Position numbers and translations under genes: made by a program
Source: Chara braunii
Lineage: Eukaryota > Streptophyta > Charophyceae > Charales > Characeae
Direction of reading: 5' to 3'
Assembly (NCBI GenBank): GCA_003427395.1
Contig: BFEA01000001.1
Span: forward strand, 8,149,197-8,186,558
Length of the DNA: 37,362 nt
Notes under the pieces: model-generated
What the model was told of the DNA's origin: nothing
Database searches by the model: none
Seen by the model: the letters and a program-made list of their open reading frames with translations, nothing else
In this document: in pieces, positions 19,275 through 29,325 of the stretch
How positions within the stretch are numbered: position 1 is the stretch's first letter
Layout of the letters: each line of letters opens with the position of its first letter

Positions 19275-19660
19275 CCCTTCTTCTTCTTCTTCTTCTTCTT
19301 CTTCTTCTTCTTCTTCCTCCTTCTTCTTCCTCCTCCTTCTTCCTCCTCCTTTCTCCTCCTCCTCCTTTCTCCTCCTCCTCCTCCTCCTCCTCCTCCTCCT
19401 CCTCCTCCTCCTTCTTCTTCTTCTTCTTCTTCTTCTTCTTCTTCATCTTCTTCGTCTTACGTCTGCTCGTCTTCTCCTCCCTCTTCTTCTTCTCCCACTC
19501 ATTGTCTTCTTCTCTTCTTCTACTCCTAGCCTGCTTCGCTTCTACTCTTCTTCTTCTTCTTAGACTTCTTTCACCCTTCTTCTGTTACCCCCCTCCTCTT
19601 CTTCGTCTCCCTCCTCCTCTCCTCGTCTACTTCCTCCTCTCCTCTCCTCATCTACTTTCT
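19275..19660. repeat. Pyrimidine microsatellite (TTC)n/(TCC)n
   Basis: TTC, then TCC/CTC, then TTC blocks at 19276-19445, degenerating into TTC/CTC-rich sequence to about 19810. The strand asymmetry and mirror symmetry would allow triplex (H-DNA) formation. The poly-Ser and poly-Pro frames across it are artefacts. Confidence 0.95.
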
Positions 19661-20103
19661 CCTTTCCTTGTTGTTATCTTCTTCCACTCGTGCTTTTTTA
19701 CTCCCTCGTCCTCCTCCTCCCCTCCTCTTCTTCTCGTCCTCCGTTAGCCACAGCCATCGTTTTTTAATTTTTCTTTCTACCTCCTCCTCCTCTTCCTCCT
19801 CCTCCTCTGTTAGCCATAGGACCGTAGGGCCTGGCATCAATTTTTTTTTGCAGAATCCCTTCCCCCGCCCCCCCTTCCGGCACACCCCTAAAAACAAATT
19901 CCAACCTTCAAAGTTTTATTGCGGAATCCGACAGATCTTGGAAAGCGCAGTCGGATCCTGTGAAAAAAAAAAAAAAAAAAAAAAAATTGGGCAATTTTTT
20001 GGGCCATCCGGTTTCCCGGTTGACCCCCCGTGGGCAGGTCCGGGCCCGGTTGGACAGGGCCAGCTCAACCGGCCGGTTGCCAGCCCAGCCCTGATGTATA
20101 GTC

Positions 20104-20195
20104 TTTTTTTTTTTTTTTTTTTTTTTTGCTCCAATCTTTTCGTGGGGAGCAGCACATGCTGGGAACCCGGCCCGACGTCCCTTATATTGGAAATA
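20104..20195 (-). repeat. SINE tail fragment S3 with poly(A)
   Basis: A 24-T run (20104-20127) is followed by GTGGGGAGCAGCACATGCTG and GGAACCCGGCCCGACGTCCC. This is a diverged relative of the S1/S2 tail. An A run at 19962-19985 lies upstream. Nothing else is supported between 19810 and 20100. Confidence 0.5.
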
Positions 20196-20335
20196 CATTC
20201 ATGATTGATGATCATTGATGATCATTGATGATAATTTGGGATGATTGAGGATCATTTAGGATGATTCAGGATGATGCAGTGGATGATTGAGGTCGTGATA
20301 TAGAGATAGATGATGATAGATGATAACTAATCAGA
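20196..20335. repeat. Degenerate GATGATCATT minisatellite
   Basis: Units such as GATGATCATT and GGATGATTGAGG repeat imperfectly. Confidence 0.7.
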
Positions 20336-20422
20336 ATGATTGTCTACTCAGCACTCAGATACTATCCTATCCCTAATTTGCTGTATCCGTTCCAACCAAC
20401 CAATCACAACTAAGCCTGTGCT

Positions 20423-20774
20423 GTGCACCAATCAGGCCTCTTCCTGGTCTCACGCCCCAATCTGGCTCGGTTACAGGGCAGCGCTACCCACCCCAGCTCC
20501 AACCATCGTTGACCAGATTGTAGCCATTAGTCAAGTTTGCAGATCGCCTTCCTCCCTCGGCAATCCCAGACCTCTATACCTGTCTCTTATACACATCTAG
20601 ATGTGTATAAGAGACAGGTGCACCAATCAGGCCTCTTCCTGGTCTCACGCCCCAATCTGGCTCGGTTACAGGGCAGCGCTACCCACCCCAGCTCCAACCA
20701 TCGTTGACCAGATTGTAGCCATTAGTCAAGTTTGCAGATCGCCTTCCTCCCTCGGCAATCCCAGACCTCTATAC
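20423..20774. other. Assembly artefact: mate-pair junction with 157-bp duplication
   Basis: 20580-20617 is two Tn5 mosaic ends head to head (CTGTCTCTTATACACATCT and its reverse complement). This is the junction produced by Nextera mate-pair circularisation. The 157 bp before it (20423-20579) are repeated without a mismatch that I can see immediately after it (20618-20774). The duplication is therefore technical. The frames here with SLSLIHI and MCIRDR ends are translations of the adapter. Confidence 0.97.
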
Positions 20775-20924
20775 AAAGCCTCAAGCTCCTACTCAAGCAG
20801 GTTACAGGGCAGCGCCCCAGCGCCGGCCAGCGTCGTTCTGGCGCCAACTCAACATGGCCATTACACAAAAAGGCTCAATTAGGAAATTAGCTAAGCTAGA
20901 ATGGCAACTAGAAATCTTTGTTTG

Positions 20925-21141
20925 TTTTTTTTTTTTGAAACTTCCCCCCGCCAGTGATAGTGTTGCTGGTACGAGCAGACATCACTACCACCCGGGGAGA
21001 GACTCCATCTATTGGTGGGGAGCTTCACCTGCTGGAAACCGGGTCCAGCATCCCATAAATGTTGCACAGTAATTCAGTATCATAAGGTGACACCCTGCCA
21101 ACATTGATTACCCTGGGACCCAGGGGATTGACTGAGCAGGA
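20925..21141 (-). repeat. SINE copy S4, complete
   Basis: Minus-strand order: head CTGCTCAGTCAATCCCCTGG ... CAGGGTAATCAATGTTGGCA (21140-21090), spacer, tail GGATGCTGGACCCGGTTTCC ... CCACCAATAGATGGAG (21056-21003), TGATGTCTGCTCGTACC block and a 12-nt poly(A) (20925-20936). It matches S2 module by module and lies against the 3' end of LINE BC. Confidence 0.65.
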
Positions 21142-21164
21142 GGCACAGAAAAAAAAAGGGGGGG

Positions 21165-21745
21165 GGAGCCTCTTCACCTCAAATCCGGCGCCGAGTATCT
21201 ACTGCTATACACTAGCTCCCCCCTTCCCTTACCCTCCCCTAGCTGCACTTCGTAAAAAGCTCTTTTTTGAGAAAACCAACAGGCTGGGTCGCAGAACTCA
21301 AGAATTCCTTTTTACTCTCCCCCATACCAGGAAAGCTCGACCAGGCTATTTGCTGGGGGGGGAAAGAAATCTGGGAAATCACTACTTGGCCTCATCGGGA
21401 TTGAGGCATCCAGGCTGGTCCAGTTGTTGAAGAGGAGTTTGTAATCCCTGTTGATTGTCAGGTCGCCCTCGTTCTCCTTTTGTCCCCCATTTCCCCCAGT
21501 CCATTCCACTTTCCCAATCCTCCCTCCAGTTTCCCCCCCGAGCCAGCTTTTGCAGAAATCTTGTATCCTCTGTTTTATTTCATCTGCAGTATGAATGTGT
21601 TGGATCTGTGACTTGGTTACCTCCCACCTTGCTCTTATGGTCGTTTGGATTTGCTGTTGTATGCTTTCCGTAAATTCTGGCCCGTCCAGCCTGACCTCTT
21701 CCATTTCATATGTGCAGCGTCGTCTCCAAAGCGCCCATAGTGGAC
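21165..21745 (-). pseudogene. LINE BC, ORF2 C-terminal tail
   Basis: The minus-strand frame starts at the break near 21745 with LWALWRRRCTYEMEEVRLDG and continues FTESIQQQIQTTIRARW. This matches A0 (LWWQRCTPTMERVRVEG ... TEQIQQQIHLELTRRW). It is the last part of a B-type ORF2 plus 3' UTR, ending near a C8T9 run at about 21150-21166. Its upstream part is not contiguous: the plus-strand RT fragment begins at the same point. The upstream part is found, inverted, at 25537-27545. Confidence 0.8.
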
Positions 21746-21857
21746 TGGTTATTTCTAGATAAATGCCTGGAAAGACTCAACTTTGGACCCGACTTTAGAC
21801 GATGGGTGCAGATTCTTCATAGGAACGCAACAACTAGGGTTATGGTCAACGGTAAGA
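21743..21857 (+). pseudogene. LINE BC, RT fragment inside the inverted block
   Basis: Reads VDWLFLDKCLERLNFGPDFR, then RWVQILHRNATTRVMVNG. This is the RT stretch between the AYDHVDW box and QRSVRQGD in element D (DWRFLDACLVKMNFG ... RILING). It is exactly the part missing between the minus-strand segment that ends at AYDHVD (27548) and the plus-strand segment that starts NLAPPITLQRSVRQGD (25537). Homology stops at GGTAA (21851-21855), where about 3.7 kb of other sequence begins. Confidence 0.85.
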
Positions 21858-22388
21858 AAGCAACCGGGGAATGAATGACACAGACCTCAGACGAGCGGTG
21901 GGGGCGCAGCGCTACCGGGAGTGCTGCGCCCCGGCACCAACCGCGGCGCGGAGTGAGGCGGTGAAGCGGGAGGGTGCCTGGTTCGCACCGCTTTCGCTTT
22001 GAAGTGTCCATACGAACGAACTAAGGCATGGCGATGGCGTGATGGAGACGCTGGTGGGGTTAGGAGTTGCTGGACAGGGTGTCGAGCTTACAGCGGCTAC
22101 TTATTAAGCGTTTTGTGCACGCGCGGGGAGCAAAGGTGCTGGTCTACACCGTATCACAGGTTGATAGGGAGACTAGACTGACTCCCGGGGGCTTCCTGGG
22201 AGTTCCGCGTCCATACTCCATTGCTGCTGCGTTTCTGCCCGTGGCATAGAGCCTGTGAGGTGTCGCCTCTGGTGATGTCTGTGGAGTTCGGCGGAGAGAG
22301 CCTTGGGCAACCCGAAGTGCGAGTGAAGTAACTGCCCGTCATCACCAGTGTCCTCGTTCATCGCCATCATCATTTTTTCATGATCATT
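21856..22388. other. Foreign insert in LINE BC, GC-rich left part
   Basis: GC-richer than the surroundings and without a supported ORF. A perfect 10-bp hairpin (GGGGCGCAGC / GCTGCGCCCC) lies at 21901-21932. The sequence interrupts the RT frame of BC. Confidence 0.5.
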
Positions 22389-22399
22389 ACGTCGCCGCT

Positions 22400-22444
<45 letters not shown>

Positions 22445-23152
22445 TGCATCTGCATCTGCATCATCAACATCATCATCAGGGTGCGGCTCATCATCACCAT
22501 CATCAGGGCGCTGGGCGTCATCATCATCAGAGCACTGGGCGCTGTTCGTCATCGAGCTGATGCTCGTCATCATCATCATCAAGGTTGGTCAGTATCATCA
22601 CCAGCAGCAGCACTGACGTCTCGTGTGCGTGGTCGTCGTCGTCGTCATCATCATTATCATCATCATCATCATCATCATCATCATTATCATCTTCAAAATC
22701 AATATCATCATCATCATTATCATCATCAGCAGCATTACCGTCGTGATCATCATCATCAGGGTGTTGGGCGTCATCATCATCAGGGCACGGGGCGCTGTTC
22801 GTCATCAAGCTGAGTTTCATCATCAACAGCATCAAGGGGGTGATTCGTCGTCACTATCATCCTTTGGTGATTGCTCATCATCATCATCATCGTCATCATC
22901 ATCATCAGGGAGCGGTTTGTCACCGCCATCATCATCATCATCCCGTAAATGGGTCGCCATCATCATCAGGGCGTTGGGCGTCATCATCACCAGAGCGCTG
23001 AGCGCATCATCATCAAGGTTTGTCGGGATCATCATCAGTAGGGTGCTGCTCGTCGTCATCATCACCAGCAGCAGCACCAACGTCATCAACAGGAGGTGAT
23101 TTATCATCACCATCATCCTTTCGTGATCACAGGGCGATGTGCGTCGTCGTCG

Positions 23153-23193
<41 letters not shown>

Positions 23194-23211
23194 TTCAAAA
23201 TCAGTATCATC

Positions 23212-23242
<31 letters not shown>

Positions 23243-23330
23243 CCAATACCGTCGTTATAGTCAGTATCATCGACATCATTATCATCATCATCAACAGCAG
23301 CAGTAGCATCAGCATCATCAATGCGTAAGC
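22389..23330. repeat. (ATC)n array with higher-order structure
   Basis: About 0.94 kb of TCATCATC with interspersed GGGCG(C/T)TGGGCGTC and CAGCAGCAGCA units. A block with TTCAAAATCA at 22692 recurs at 23194 with the same flanks (GTCGTCGTC ... ATCATC), an offset of 502 bp. The poly-Ser, poly-Asp, poly-Ile and poly-His frames here are artefacts. Confidence 0.92.
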
Positions 23331-23573
23331 ATAGCGTGTTGTGGGTTTTGTTCTTCAACATGACCAGTGTCAACATTCTGCCGCTATTACCATCATCATC
23401 ATTTTGTCACCCTTAGATATTGCGGTTCAAGGCCTGGTTTGCCTCTCACATCAGTACGTGAGTTTGGTCGCCATCACCAGTATCAGCATCTTTAGGATAC
23501 TGTTTATCGCCATCTGAAAATCCAAAAAAAAAAAATACAGCACGCGCTGGAAAACTGCACGCAGCAAGGAAAA

Positions 23574-23685
23574 TGGCGCGCGCGCGCTCGACGATTGCGC
23601 GCGATTGGGCGCGTGCCCTGACCTGAAAATTGGACCACCGGTGGTCTATGTCGAGGAGCTGAGGTGGTCCAAATTTCAGATCAAA
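23574..23685. repeat. (CG)n run and 16-bp inverted repeat
   Basis: An alternating CG/GC stretch at about 23577-23590 is followed by TGAAAATTGGACCACC (about 23624-23639), facing GGTGGTCCAAATTTCA (about 23663-23678), with one mismatch. A 14-bp palindrome GACCACCGGTGGTC lies at the inner edge of the left arm. Confidence 0.6.
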
Positions 23686-23768
23686 TGGTCTAGTGGATCA
23701 TGAAATATCGAACATTCAGGGTGCCCCATGAAATTCGAGTACGTCGGGCGAGGTATAGTGATTTTCAC

Positions 23769-23868
23769 CATCTGTAGTATCACGATCATCAGCACTATTA
23801 TCCTCATAGCTATCATCTGTTGTATCACGATCATCAACACTATCATCCTCACAGCTACCATCTGTAGG
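23769..23868. repeat. 45-bp tandem repeat, 2.2 copies
   Basis: CATCTGT(A/T)GTATCACGATCA starts at 23769 and 23814 and a partial unit starts at 23859. The period is exactly 45. Confidence 0.85.
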
Positions 23869-24035
23869 CGATGTTGATCGCCACCACTATCTTTAGGCTA
23901 CCGATTCACTCAAATAGTCATCTATAACATTTCGATCATTATCACTACCATCATCAATATTAATATCAATCTGAAAACCTTTTAATCTCAGGGTACCGTT
24001 TTCAGCTACCTAATTATCCAATAGTCATAAATATT

Positions 24036-24155
24036 TACATCCTGATTAGCTATATCTTGATTACCTACATCTAGATTACCTATATCTTGATCACCTATAT
24101 CCTGACTACCTATATCTCGATCACCTATTTCTTGATTACTTACTTCTTCATTACG
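24036..24155. repeat. 15-bp tandem repeat, 8 copies
   Basis: Consensus TATATCTTGATTACC, eight units in register from 24036, with 1-4 changes each. Confidence 0.9.
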
Positions 24156-24204
24156 ACTATTTGTAGCAGAAATTTCAGACATAACGCTTTCATGTTGGGA
24201 TTGT

Positions 24205-24909
24205 TTAGCAATTTCGCCACTGGGTTTTGCCCTGCATGTTCCCCCTTCGTTTCGCTTTTTTCATGAGTTTTTGCAGACGCTGTAGTGGGGATAGGACTTC
24301 GGAGGTTATGGCTGGAACTTTGGTAGGCAGGGGTTTTTTGAGACCCCAGGGTACAGATATACGGTAGTTACCCACAACAGGTCTGAGATCCACCTGGCCT
24401 AAGTTAGGGGATAAGCCAGGGAAAGGACGGTAGGACTGTCAGCCTGGGCTCCGCCTGGCCTTGGGTAAGCTAGGGGAAGGAGAGATAGGGCTGGCCAGTT
24501 GTGGGTATAGACTACTAGTTAGTTGTCCCCGAAAAATTAACCCTGGGGTCTGTTATAGGGGAGCCTTATTCTACAGGGGTGTCGCATGATGGGAGGCAGT
24601 AGCCCTATTGGGAGTAGGGCAGATTGGGGATTGTCTGAGTTTGGGGCCGGGGTTGGAGAGTTGGTCGCCTTCAACCCCAGCGGGGGCAGATAGGGGAAAG
24701 GGGTGGGTAAAAGCAGCCTCTAGGAGGGGATTGGTTGTCGTTGCGGAGGTGGTGGTGAGAGGGGAGGGGATCTGTTTTATGTTGGGGCCGAGGGATTTTC
24801 CTCGGTGGAGGCAGCATGAGACAAGGTATAGTGGGTAGGGATTGTTTTGAGCTGTGACCAATGGAAGCGTATCCTTTCTACGGCGTCGTCAAAAAAGATC
24901 TGATGACAT
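24205..24909 (-). other. Unrecognised open stretches beside the gap
   Basis: On the minus strand 24393-24205 encodes 62 residues (VVGNYRISVPWGLKKPLPTK ... RLQKLMKKAKRRGN) of ordinary composition ending in TAG. The frame entering from the N gap reads FFDDAVERIRFHWSQLKTIP and HYTLSHAAS before a stop. They may be exons or fragments of a host gene or of another mobile element; I recognise neither. G-rich sequence with no clear element lies between them. Confidence 0.25.
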
Positions 24910-25536
24910 NNNNNNNNNNNNNNNNNNNNNNNNNNNNNNNNNNNNNNNNNNNNNNNNNNNNNNNNNNNNNNNNNNNNNNNNNNNNNNNNNNNNNNNNNNN
25001 NNNNNNNNNNNNNNNNNNNNNNNNNNNNNNNNNNNNNNNNNNNNNNNNNNNNNNNNNNNNNNNNNNNNNNNNNNNNNNNNNNNNNNNNNNNNNNNNNNNN
25101 NNNNNNNNNNNNNNNNNNNNNNNNNNNNNNNNNNNNNNNNNNNNNNNNNNNNNNNNNNNNNNNNNNNNNNNNNNNNNNNNNNNNNNNNNNNNNNNNNNNN
25201 NNNNNNNNNNNNNNNNNNNNNNNNNNNNNNNNNNNNNNNNNNNNNNNNNNNNNNNNNNNNNNNNNNNNNNNNNNNNNNNNNNNNNNNNNNNNNNNNNNNN
25301 NNNNNNNNNNNNNNNNNNNNNNNNNNNNNNNNNNNNNNNNNNNNNNNNNNNNNNNNNNNNNNNNNNNNNNNNNNNNNNNNNNNNNNNNNNNNNNNNNNNN
25401 NNNNNNNNNNNNNNNNNNNNNNNNNNNNNNNNNNNNNNNNNNNNNNNNNNNNNNNNNNNNNNNNNNNNNNNNNNNNNNNNNNNNNNNNNNNNNNNNNNNN
25501 NNNNNNNNNNNNNNNNNNNNNNNNNNNNNNNNNNNN
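24910..25536. other. Assembly gap, 627 N
   Basis: An uninterrupted run of N inside the foreign insert of LINE BC. Sequence on its right resumes directly in the RT frame (NLAPPITLQRSV). Open frames drawn across it are meaningless. Confidence 1.
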
Positions 25537-27548
25537 AACCTAGCACCGCCAATCACCTTACAGAGATCGGTGCGACAGGGAGACCCGTTAGCTCCATTCC
25601 TCTTTGTTATAATTATGGAAGCCTTGGCAGCAAATTTAAGGACCCATAAAGACATAAAAAAACTACAGCTTTTCTCGATCTCGAAAGAAGCAATCCCGGT
25701 CTACTCCATGTTCGCTGACGACCTGACCCTTATGGTGGATGCGACCCACGCATCGATGGAAGAAGTCCATCATATGATGGACCGCTTTTGTGCTTTGTCC
25801 GACATGAGAGTAAATTGGGGAAACAAAACTCTGGGATGGTGGATCCACCACCAGGGGGTAAGACCCCCGGAACACCCAAAGGTGAGGTGGCTACCCCCGG
25901 AAGCCTCGATCAGGGTCCTAGGCGTTTCCCTAACAGCCAACAGTAAACCAACAACAAACAACGAATGGATAGCTAGACCGCCCCTAGAAAAGTTGGCACT
26001 ATGGAAAGAGAAACACACCCTGTTATTGGGGAGAACCTTGGTGATCAATAATGTGGTGCTTGCCACCCTCTGGTACAGGTCAACCATCTGGGGACTAGAC
26101 AAGGATACCCTGCGGTCTCTCCAGCGGCAGATAGCCGCATTCTTATGGCGTGGGAACCATGAAAATTAGAATGTGATTAACAGAGTCGCATGGCAATCGA
26201 TTACACAGCCCAAAGTGAAAGGGGGGTTGGGCATAATTGATCCTACTATACAGATCAAGGCACTGGCCATACAATGGCTTAAGCCCCTGCTCTTCTGTCC
26301 ACAAATCCCTTGGAAAGAGCTAGCCTTAGAACAGATCTCAAGGCTAGCCCCGGAGGCACCATCCTATATCAATCCGATCACGTGGCTTGAAAATAGAGAC
26401 TGGACAATCCCGCGGTGACAGTCTCAATGTGGAAATCTCCCATCTCACTCGCCAAAGCAAGAAGTGAGAAAGGACCTGCACAAAGACCCTTTCTGACCCA
26501 CCCTCTTACAAATGTGGAGGAGTCTCCCCCTCCCAGACAAAACAGCACCCGAAAGATGGGAAGACGTGGTCCGTCAACCGCTATTTGGGAACAGGAGGAT
26601 AACTAATTCAAAGGGCCAGATGTTACATTGTATGGATTCCCCTTGGAGAGGGAGGGTCAAGAGAGGGGTTTTGAGAATAAGGGATATCTGGGACATAGAT
26701 AGGAGGGATTGGATCACGGGGGACTGCCTTAAGAAAAAACTGAGATACTGTCATAGACCAGAGCAAGCGATGGAAAACCTAATAGAATGTGTTCCCTTAA
26801 ACTGGTGGAAAATTTTGAGGAAGGGGCCCTCGATACGAGAGTCCGACTGGGTAGCAATTTGGGGATGTCGGGGAGAGGTGGGCAACGTGATAAGTTGTGA
26901 CCCGAGAGGACAGGTGGTGGTGGACACATTCATAATCGATAACGAGAATCTCCTTCAAAAGACTAGTCCAAACCAAATACAGGTCATCGAAAAGAACGAT
27001 CTCTCGAGAATCAGGATGCTGCGGGAGAAGGAGGGATGGGTGGCATTCTCCCCCGAAACGCCGATATCCCATCTACCCCTAGACCCTCTTGAATGGGAAT
27101 GGACAAGCCCAATCAGCAGAGGCAAACACAGCACCAAAACGCTGTATAACCTCTCAGTTAAGGCAACATACCGACTGCTGTGCCCCAAAATCAATCTTAA
27201 GGACCAGGTGGAAGCAAGATGGATGAAACATCTGAACATTAGCAGAAACTCGCTGAATGGTGTGAAATGGTTTAAGTTAACAAAAATGAGACCGGCGAAC
27301 GTCGCCTCCCTGCAATGTCAGATGGAGCATCGCTGCCTACCAACCAATAATTGGTTGATAGACATGACCACTCTTGAACAGAGAGGACTCACGCTCCCCT
27401 GGTGTAAACTATGCTCCAGTGCATTCCCATCTAGAAAAAGACCTGAGACAATAGAACATATTCTTCTGCAATGCCCCGGTGCGGTCTGACTCTGGCGTTG
27501 GTGGCATAGGGTGTGGGAGCAGTTAGGAACAGCGGTACCCTTGTCCAC
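25537..27548 (+). pseudogene. LINE BC, 3' half of ORF2 (inverted segment)
   Basis: One plus-strand frame encodes QRSVRQGDPLAPFLF, MFADDLTLMVD, MRVNWGNKTLGWW and VLGVSL (RT), then GGLGIIDP, RWEDVVRQPLFGN, HRCLPTNNWL and CKLCSSAFP ... IEHILLQCP (zf-RVT-like). It is interrupted by TAG 26167-26169, TGA 26416-26418, TGA 26494-26496 (Trp in element D) and TGA 27487-27489. It ends at LWRWWHRVWEQLGTAVP against the minus-strand segment at GTCCAC (27543-27548). It is the missing 3' half of the minus-strand element to its right. Confidence 0.88.
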
Positions 27549-29325
27549 GTGATCATAAGCTTTCTCAAAGTCAATGAAAATAATCGCTGCGTTTTGTTTA
27601 GATTGTCTTGTTAGCTTAATCACTTCATTGACTAAGAGAATGTTGTCCTGAATATTTATACTCTTAATGAACCCTGTCTGGTTTGGGTGTATGATGTCAT
27701 CCATCACTTTGATCAGCCGGTTTGCCAATGCTTTGGCTAGCATCTTGTAAACCACTGTCAGAAGTGTAATCGGTCTGTAGTTCCTTATGTTGGTTTTTGC
27801 ACCTTTTTTGTATAAGAGTGTTAGAACTCCCCGCCCTACGAATTCACCTGTTTCTCCGGTCTCCCACATTCTTTTATAGAAATTCATTAGATCCTGTGAG
27901 ATGTCTTCCCACATTACCTCCCAGAATTCCTTCGGTAGACCGTCTATGCCCGAGGTTTTCTCCTCCTCCATCAGCATGAGTGTTGTCCACACTTCTTCTT
28001 TTGTGAGGCGCTGTTCTAACATCCCTTTTTGTTGGTCTGTTAGGGTTCTGGTGAGGGGCAGCAAGAACTCGTCAATGTCTTTCATTCTCTGTACGTCAGG
28101 TTGGGTCTCACACTCTGATTTAAAGAGCTCTTGAAAAAAATCCCTGGCTATTTTTGTGCAGGCCGCTGTGGACGTCAACCACGGCCCTTGACAAGCTTTC
28201 GGGTCCTCCAGGGCTTCTATCGTTGTTCGCCCTAGTTTGACCTTGGCCATTGCAAAAAATCTTGTGTCCATGGTTGCTTCCACGTTGTATTTGTGAAGTT
28301 TACCCCTGATCCTAATGCCTTGCCACCGGTGTTCCATCTGCGCCAGAATCCGGGTTTCCAGAGTCTGTATTTCGTCAGCTAGATCGGCTGACCTCGCAGG
28401 ATCGTTCGTGTTTTCTTCCTGCTGTTGGCGTTGCTGAAGTTTGTGTTGGAGATGTGATTCTTCTGCGTTCCGTTGGGCTGCGAGCTGTTTTGAGTATTCA
28501 TTGCACTTGCGGCCCAGAAATGTCAGGCCGTTGTTGAACCATAGTATGTCGTTCTGAATTAATGCCTTTTGTTGGCGCCAATAGGCCCAGACTTTTTTCA
28601 GATAGGTTTTAAAACGGTCTATGGCCAACAAGGAGGTGTTAAGTTTATAAAAACCCCTCCCTTGATCAGGCTTCTTCCGAAATGAGAGAAGGGTCAGACA
28701 CATTGCGTGGTCTAGCCCTGGGTGCAGGCTGCGGGGAAAGATTTATGTTATTTGCAGTGCCCCCTGCAGTTCCTTTGAGATGAGTATTAAGTCAATGCGT
28801 GATTTAGATGTCTTCTGCGCCTGGTTCTTGCGGAAGCAGGTGAACTCCCGTCTGGTGGGGAACGCCTGCCTGAAGGAGTCTACTAAATGGAAAGTTTGAG
28901 TCAGTTTCGCAATAATTTTTTCGTCATTCTCCACGTAGAAGGGGCACGGGGACAGAATGTTCCATCTATCCAGCCATCGATCCGGGGCCGCGTTGAAATC
29001 CCCTGCCATTATTATTGGAATACCCACCGGTAATTTGTTTTGAGTTTTTCATAGAAAATTTGCCGCTCCCTAGGGTCATTTGGGCCGTGAACATTGAGGA
29101 TGCTCACCACTTCTATTTCCAACATTGCCAAGATATATACCCATATCCCCTCTTCCTTGTCCATTTCCCAGTTAAGCAGTTTCACCCTTGATCCTGGGGG
29201 GAGCCAAATAGCCACCCCTCCGCTGCCCGGCTTCCGGGCATGGGCCTGAAACGCTTGGTGCGGCCAGATTTCTTTACGGATATGATTATGATCCGGGGTA
29301 TCCGCCAGGTGATGGCAACTAAAAA
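27543..29325 (-). pseudogene. LINE BC, 5' half of ORF2: endonuclease and RT start
   Basis: The minus-strand frame begins inside the endonuclease at about 29325 (HHLADTPDHNHIRKEIW, then GGVAIWLPPGSR). It continues with VHGPNDPRER, then after a frameshift near 29030 with IPIIMAGDFNAAPDRW and SKSRIDLILISKEL. A TAA lies at 28743-28745. A long linker follows, then GIDGLPKEFWEVMW, NYRPITLLTVVYKM, TGFIKSINIQDNILL and FIDFEKAYDHVD. There the frame ends abruptly at 27543-27548. The 461-codon stretch from 28703 is open; its last 60 or so residues, after DHVD, are antisense of the neighbouring segment and not real. The element is 5'-truncated: no ORF1 or endonuclease start lies upstream. Confidence 0.88.

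Noticed and set aside
19254-19900. Poly-Ser, poly-Pro and poly-Glu frames
   Set aside because: They are translations of the (TTC/TCC)n tract on both strands.
20340-20882. Two neighbouring ORFs with an identical protein segment, possible gene duplication
   Set aside because: The segment is the 157-bp artificial duplication around the mate-pair junction; the ends are adapter translations.
21848-21858. GGTAAG as a genuine 5' splice site of a LINE-internal intron
   Set aside because: The other boundary is hidden by the gap and LINEs rarely carry introns; insertion is the better explanation.
22370-23376. Poly-Asp, poly-Ser, poly-Ile and poly-His frames
   Set aside because: They are translations of the (ATC)n array in all frames.
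22389-24155. CRISPR-like array
   Set aside because: Units are continuous microsatellite or minisatellite repeats without unique spacers, in a eukaryotic context.
24777-25655. Long ORFs across the gap
   Set aside because: They consist almost entirely of N.
27318-27548. C-terminal extension of the 461-codon minus-strand ORF
   Set aside because: After DHVD at 27543 it is antisense of the plus-strand ORF2 piece and has no homologue.
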